Of a stretch of 22,890 bases of DNA, positions 19,365 to 22,890 are shown one piece after another. The notes below the pieces were generated by a model that was not told the DNA's origin, ran no database searches, and saw nothing but the letters and a program-made list of their open reading frames with translations. Source of the DNA: Mesotaenium endlicherianum (taxonomy: Eukaryota > Streptophyta > Zygnematophyceae > Zygnematales > Mesotaeniaceae); the NCBI GenBank assembly GCA_009602735.1, contig WELA01002871.1:26997-49886 (forward strand), in the 5' to 3' direction. Made by a program: the position numbers and the translations under genes. Each line of letters starts with the position of its first letter. Positions within the stretch are counted from its first letter, which is position 1.

Positions 19365-19830
19365 CGTTTCGTGTGCCTTGGCAACACCAAATTTTGCGTG
19401 TCCCACACTGAAGTCAACTTTGCGGGCCTCCTTAAGCGCACATTTTACATGCCCCCAATTGCAATCTCACAATCAATGGAAAACTTTGCACGCTCCACCT
19501 CCCACTTGGTATAGATTGTGCGTGCCGTTAGAGCAAAATTTTGCATGCTCTCGCTTTTAAGTCAATTTTGCGTGTCCAAAATAGATGCTTTCGAGCTCCC
19601 ACACAAAGTTGGCTCTTAGTGAGTAGCCAACCACTTTGCACATAACCCAACTATAATTGCACCCATTTTTTGAGTGAATTTTACGTGGCCCCAGAACAGA
19701 GGTTTGTGTGCTCTCAAACTTGCATGCCCCCAAGAAGGAAGTATGCGTGCTGGCCCCCAAAGGAAGTCAAATTTGCGTGCCTTAAAGTCAATTTAGCCTA
19801 CCCCTGCTTCAAGTGAAATTCGTGGGCTCT
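19365..19830. repeat. Second block of the 25-bp degenerate minisatellite
   Basis: Cores recur at about 19370, 19396, 19422, 19447, 19518, 19543 and 19569, and onward in weaker form to about 19.83 kb, with the same AAGTCAATTTTGCGTGYCC-like unit. The two blocks are separated by about 300 bases of unrelated AT-rich DNA. Single stray units occur at about 21394 and 21534. Confidence 0.7.
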
Positions 19831-21727
19831 TAAGAGTTATTATTTTATGCCGGTACTTCCATAAGTTATGAGTGCTCCTCAAATGTATAACCCTTAGAAG
19901 TGAGGTCTTCATATGCAAAGTTTCAATACTCATGCACTTTATTTTTTGTGCATGCTCCTCAGGACTAGATTATGGTGCCCCAACAAAAACAAGCTTGCAT
20001 ACCTTGAAATAGGCGGATTTTGCATGCATCCAAAATGAAATATATGAGTGTTTTAAGGGTCAATATTGTGGCCCTTGAAAAAACAGTCATGCGTGCTTCT
20101 TATAAAGTGACTTCACATGCTACTTGATTGCAAAGTGAACTTGACTGCAAAGTTAACTTGAGATTCACTACAGGTTTTTTGATTGACATAGTACGTGGAA
20201 AAGTATAAGTTGCTGACATTTATGCAACATATGCTATAAGATATAAAGAATGAGACTCATATTAGATTTTTATTTGAAAAGTGGGACCCTGATTTATCTC
20301 AAACATATTCTTGTTGGGTTAAATTTTATTTCTCCTGTGTCGCATAATGTGGAAAACGTCTCCCAACAACTCCTCACCACCTAAATAATTCAATCTAGTG
20401 TACTTCATATAGTGCCGACGACTTTTCATAAATTATTTTAGAAAAAATGAAATTTGAGACCAAGGAATTAGTTTGTCTTTTTTGGCCAAATTTTTGGACA
20501 GTGGTCCGTGAATGTAAATTTGTTACAACCACCAACAACAGACTGAGAGATTTGTAAAAGTTGTATCGTGCGAGACTCCTGAATGTGTGAATACTCAATG
20601 CACCTTGATTATAGCTGTCGGATAACAACTCCTTTGTGCCACATCACTTTATCATTTTTGAGTTTGGCATTTAGCCTTAGACTCTCGTATCAGGCCCTTG
20701 TATGTAAGACTCAAACTGAGCGCCAGATGCAGTAGGCAAAGTTAACAATAACACAATACGATGACCCTATGTCATCTTCAAGACATCGCGCTTCTGCAAT
20801 ATAAAATCTTTGACTACAACTTCGTCATCTAAGTGACTCACATCCCCGACATACTAAATTGAACAATCGCGGAAATCAAGTTTCGAACATATGATTGTTG
20901 AAACCATCCATCTTTTGAGCTCCAGCTAATTAAAATTACTACCCCCGAGGCTCTGGGTTTTTGACATTTGACTTGCATTTCATATCAACAGTGGACCACT
21001 CTTCAGTCGGTTGCAGACTCGGAAACATTTAGATTGTAGTGGTAGAGGATGATTGTTAAAACGTCTTGAGATTAGAGATGGAAGGAGAGGCCTGTAGGCT
21101 AAGACACTAGCTAAGAGATTGCACTACTGAAACAACTTCATTTAGCAAGTATTGGTAGAATGAATTGCAATCTTTGTGATTTGAATTTATCATAACCGTA
21201 TATTAGAGGTACTAAGCTCTAGAAATAATGATGTGACAAATTACTTTTGCATGCTATGTACAAGCAATGATGATGTAGTGCTCATGAAGAGAAAACCTCT
21301 ATAACAAGAGATTACTTAGTTAGCTTCACTCGATTTATACATGCATTACCAAAGTAGCTTGGAATCTGTATCCACACGACATTTTCATTTTGCATGCCTT
21401 CGACTAGTTTTCATGTGCCCTAGATACAAGCGTGCCACATGTTGTCAATTAAGTATCATTGTATGCAATAAAGTACTGTAGCGCATGTCTCAAAGGAGAT
21501 GATGCTTAAAGACATGTTGTGAAATATATTATTGCGTGCCCCTTTGACTCTTAAGACCAATTGGACATTGACAATTTTTTTACGTACCAAATGCTTGCTT
21601 CCTAACCACTTAGTGTGGTACTAGTATGCTTCACACTAAATTACTATGAATTTAATAAAGATCTGCTTATCTATCCAAAGTTACCACCCATATGAAGATC
21701 AACCATGCCCATTCTTAAAATTGAAGC
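19831..21727. other. AT-rich subtelomeric DNA, nothing recognised
   Basis: Very degenerate minisatellite remnants are visible up to about 20.1 kb. The rest shows no gene, RNA or repeat I can support. Confidence 0.5.
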
Positions 21728-22459
21728 CTACTTATAGTTATTACATCTATTGTTAGTGTACCATTTCACCAAGCATTTGTCATAAATCTCACTAATGTGC
21801 ATATCTCCCAAGTTTGTATCAATCAGTGTGCCAATAAACTCGCTCACTGCAACATCGCAGGGCCCGCAAGCAATGCACCTTTTGGAGAGGACACACGGAG
21901 GCAGGTCTGACCGATGTCGTGCAATGAGCTGTTGCTGTAATGAATTAGTATATTGGTAGATATAATATTCATTTAAATATAATAGTAAAGTCAGTTCAAC
22001 TTGCTGAGCTTTAGTCAACATTCAGTATGCTGCACTTTAAATAATTATCAGATTAATGACTCAGCCGAAAGCAGCAGGCTGAAGTCAACTTAGGTCAGCT
22101 TGCTGACACACTCTTTGACTGCCAGTTGACTTCCGTACTCGGTAGCAGCGAACTGCCTAGATATGCATCTAAGTGTGATATGCTAGATGAATGGCCAAAT
22201 GACATCCTTGGGATGGATGGCGATTCGGGATGATGGGAGATGGTGGTGGATTTGGTTAACCCAAGGTGTACGAGGTCCTACCAACGTGGTTAACTTCCGG
22301 GTAGGCGGAGCCATCGCACTTGCCGTTGAATAGTAAATTCATTCCATGTACATAGGCTTGACATTGCTCTCGAGTTTGGCATTCGGAAACAAGGCCCACT
22401 CTCTTGTACAACTTAAAGAGAGATATCTGAATCCAAGGCGAGAAGCCATTGACACGCAC
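21728..22459 (-). CDS. Two possible exons of an unrecognised minus-strand gene
   Basis: One open stretch (22459-22256) is Cys-containing (SECQTREQCQAYVHG) and has a donor-like GTAGGA near its end. A second (21945-21728) begins just after a good acceptor-like ATTACAG and is also Cys-bearing (PPCVLSKRCIACGPC), with donor-like GTGAAA near 21770. Read together they could be consecutive exons of a secreted or extracellular protein. I recognise no family and the case rests only on splice-like signals and composition. Confidence 0.2.
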
Positions 22460-22617
22460 TGTCTTCTAGCCTTGCTTACGTATAAGCCCAGTTACTGCGT
22501 TCTCCCCTTGGTTCCCCCTACTCGGAGCCCCCAGGTTTCAGGAGACCCCAAGACAGAAGGAGGAGGTCTGGCTCTCGGTCTCGCTCCCCTGACCATAGAG
22601 CCTCAGGAACATCTCCC

Positions 22618-22663
22618 TCATAAGGGCAATAGGCTGAGGGTCATAAGGGCAATACGCTGAGGG
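22618..22663 (+). repeat. 23-bp tandem duplication next to the telomere
   Basis: TCATAAGGGCAATAGGCTGA plus GGG at 22618-22640 is repeated at 22641-22663 with a single G-to-C change. Confidence 0.85.
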
Positions 22664-22699
22664 CGGAGGGACAGCATGCTGTAGCTAGTGATCCCCAAG

Positions 22700-22890
22700 T
22701 TTAGGGTTTCGGGTTTGGGTTTCGGGTTTAGGGTTTAGGGTTTAGGGTGTAGGGTTTAGGGTGTAGGGTTTAGGGTTTAGGGTTTAGGGTTGAGGGTTTA
22801 GGGTTTAGGGTTGAGGGTTTAGGGTTGAGGGTTTAGGGTTTAGGGTTTAGGGTTTAGGGTTTAGGGTTTAGGGTTTAGGGTTTAGGGTTT
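22700..22890 (+). repeat. Telomere array, (TTTAGGG)n
   Basis: About 27 heptamers of the plant-type telomere repeat continue to the window end. Variants TTTCGGG, TGTAGGG and TTGAGGG, with one shortened TTTGGG unit, cluster at the inner side, and the outer units are perfect. The G-rich strand runs 5' to 3' toward the right, as at a right-hand chromosome end. Confidence 0.97.

Overview
The window is nuclear DNA from a green-lineage eukaryote, most likely a streptophyte alga or other early-diverging plant. Three things point there: plant-type telomere repeats (TTTAGGG) end the window, an intron-rich receptor-like protein kinase of plant type lies on the minus strand, and a large Ty3/Gypsy-type LTR retrotransposon lies on the plus strand. 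The species cannot be fixed from sequence alone. There are no rRNA or tRNA genes, operons or CRISPR arrays that I can see.

Region 1 (about 1-9840) is one long, decayed Ty3/Gypsy element. In order it holds a leader or 5' LTR piece with a TATA box, Gag with two CCHC zinc knuckles, an aspartic protease, a cytosine-5 DNA methyltransferase, a roughly 2 kb linker rich in P/E/Q, reverse transcriptase, RNase H, integrase with an HHCC zinc finger and a DDE core, and a PHD finger at the integrase C terminus. A polypurine tract and a probable start of the 3' LTR follow. The standout feature is a DNA-methylation 'writer' plus a probable histone 'reader' in one mobile element. This copy looks dead: it has at least twelve in-frame stops (nine are TAG), at least two clear single-base frameshifts in RT/RNase H plus several others, and a Lys where the catalytic integrase Glu belongs.

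Region 2 (about 9840-12300) is AT-rich to neutral DNA with no gene I can recognise, apart from two weak minus-strand ORFs.

Region 3 (12368-16109, minus strand) is a GC-rich receptor-like kinase gene whose six kinase-domain exons can be placed using splice sites and conserved subdomains. Its introns are full of poly-G runs and CA repeats, and three assembly gaps (Ns) fall in or near poly-G tracts; one has probably swallowed kinase subdomain V. The ectodomain and transmembrane exons are not visible upstream.

Region 4 (16110-22890) is subtelomeric. It holds apparently non-coding DNA, a degenerate minisatellite with a period of about 25 bp and a GCGTGCC core (about 18.6-19.8 kb), AT-rich DNA, two weak minus-strand exon candidates near 21.7-22.5 kb, a 23-bp tandem duplication, and about 190 bp of telomere array running to the right-hand end. 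The window therefore reads outward toward a chromosome tip. The retrotransposon and kinase gene are neighbours by position only.
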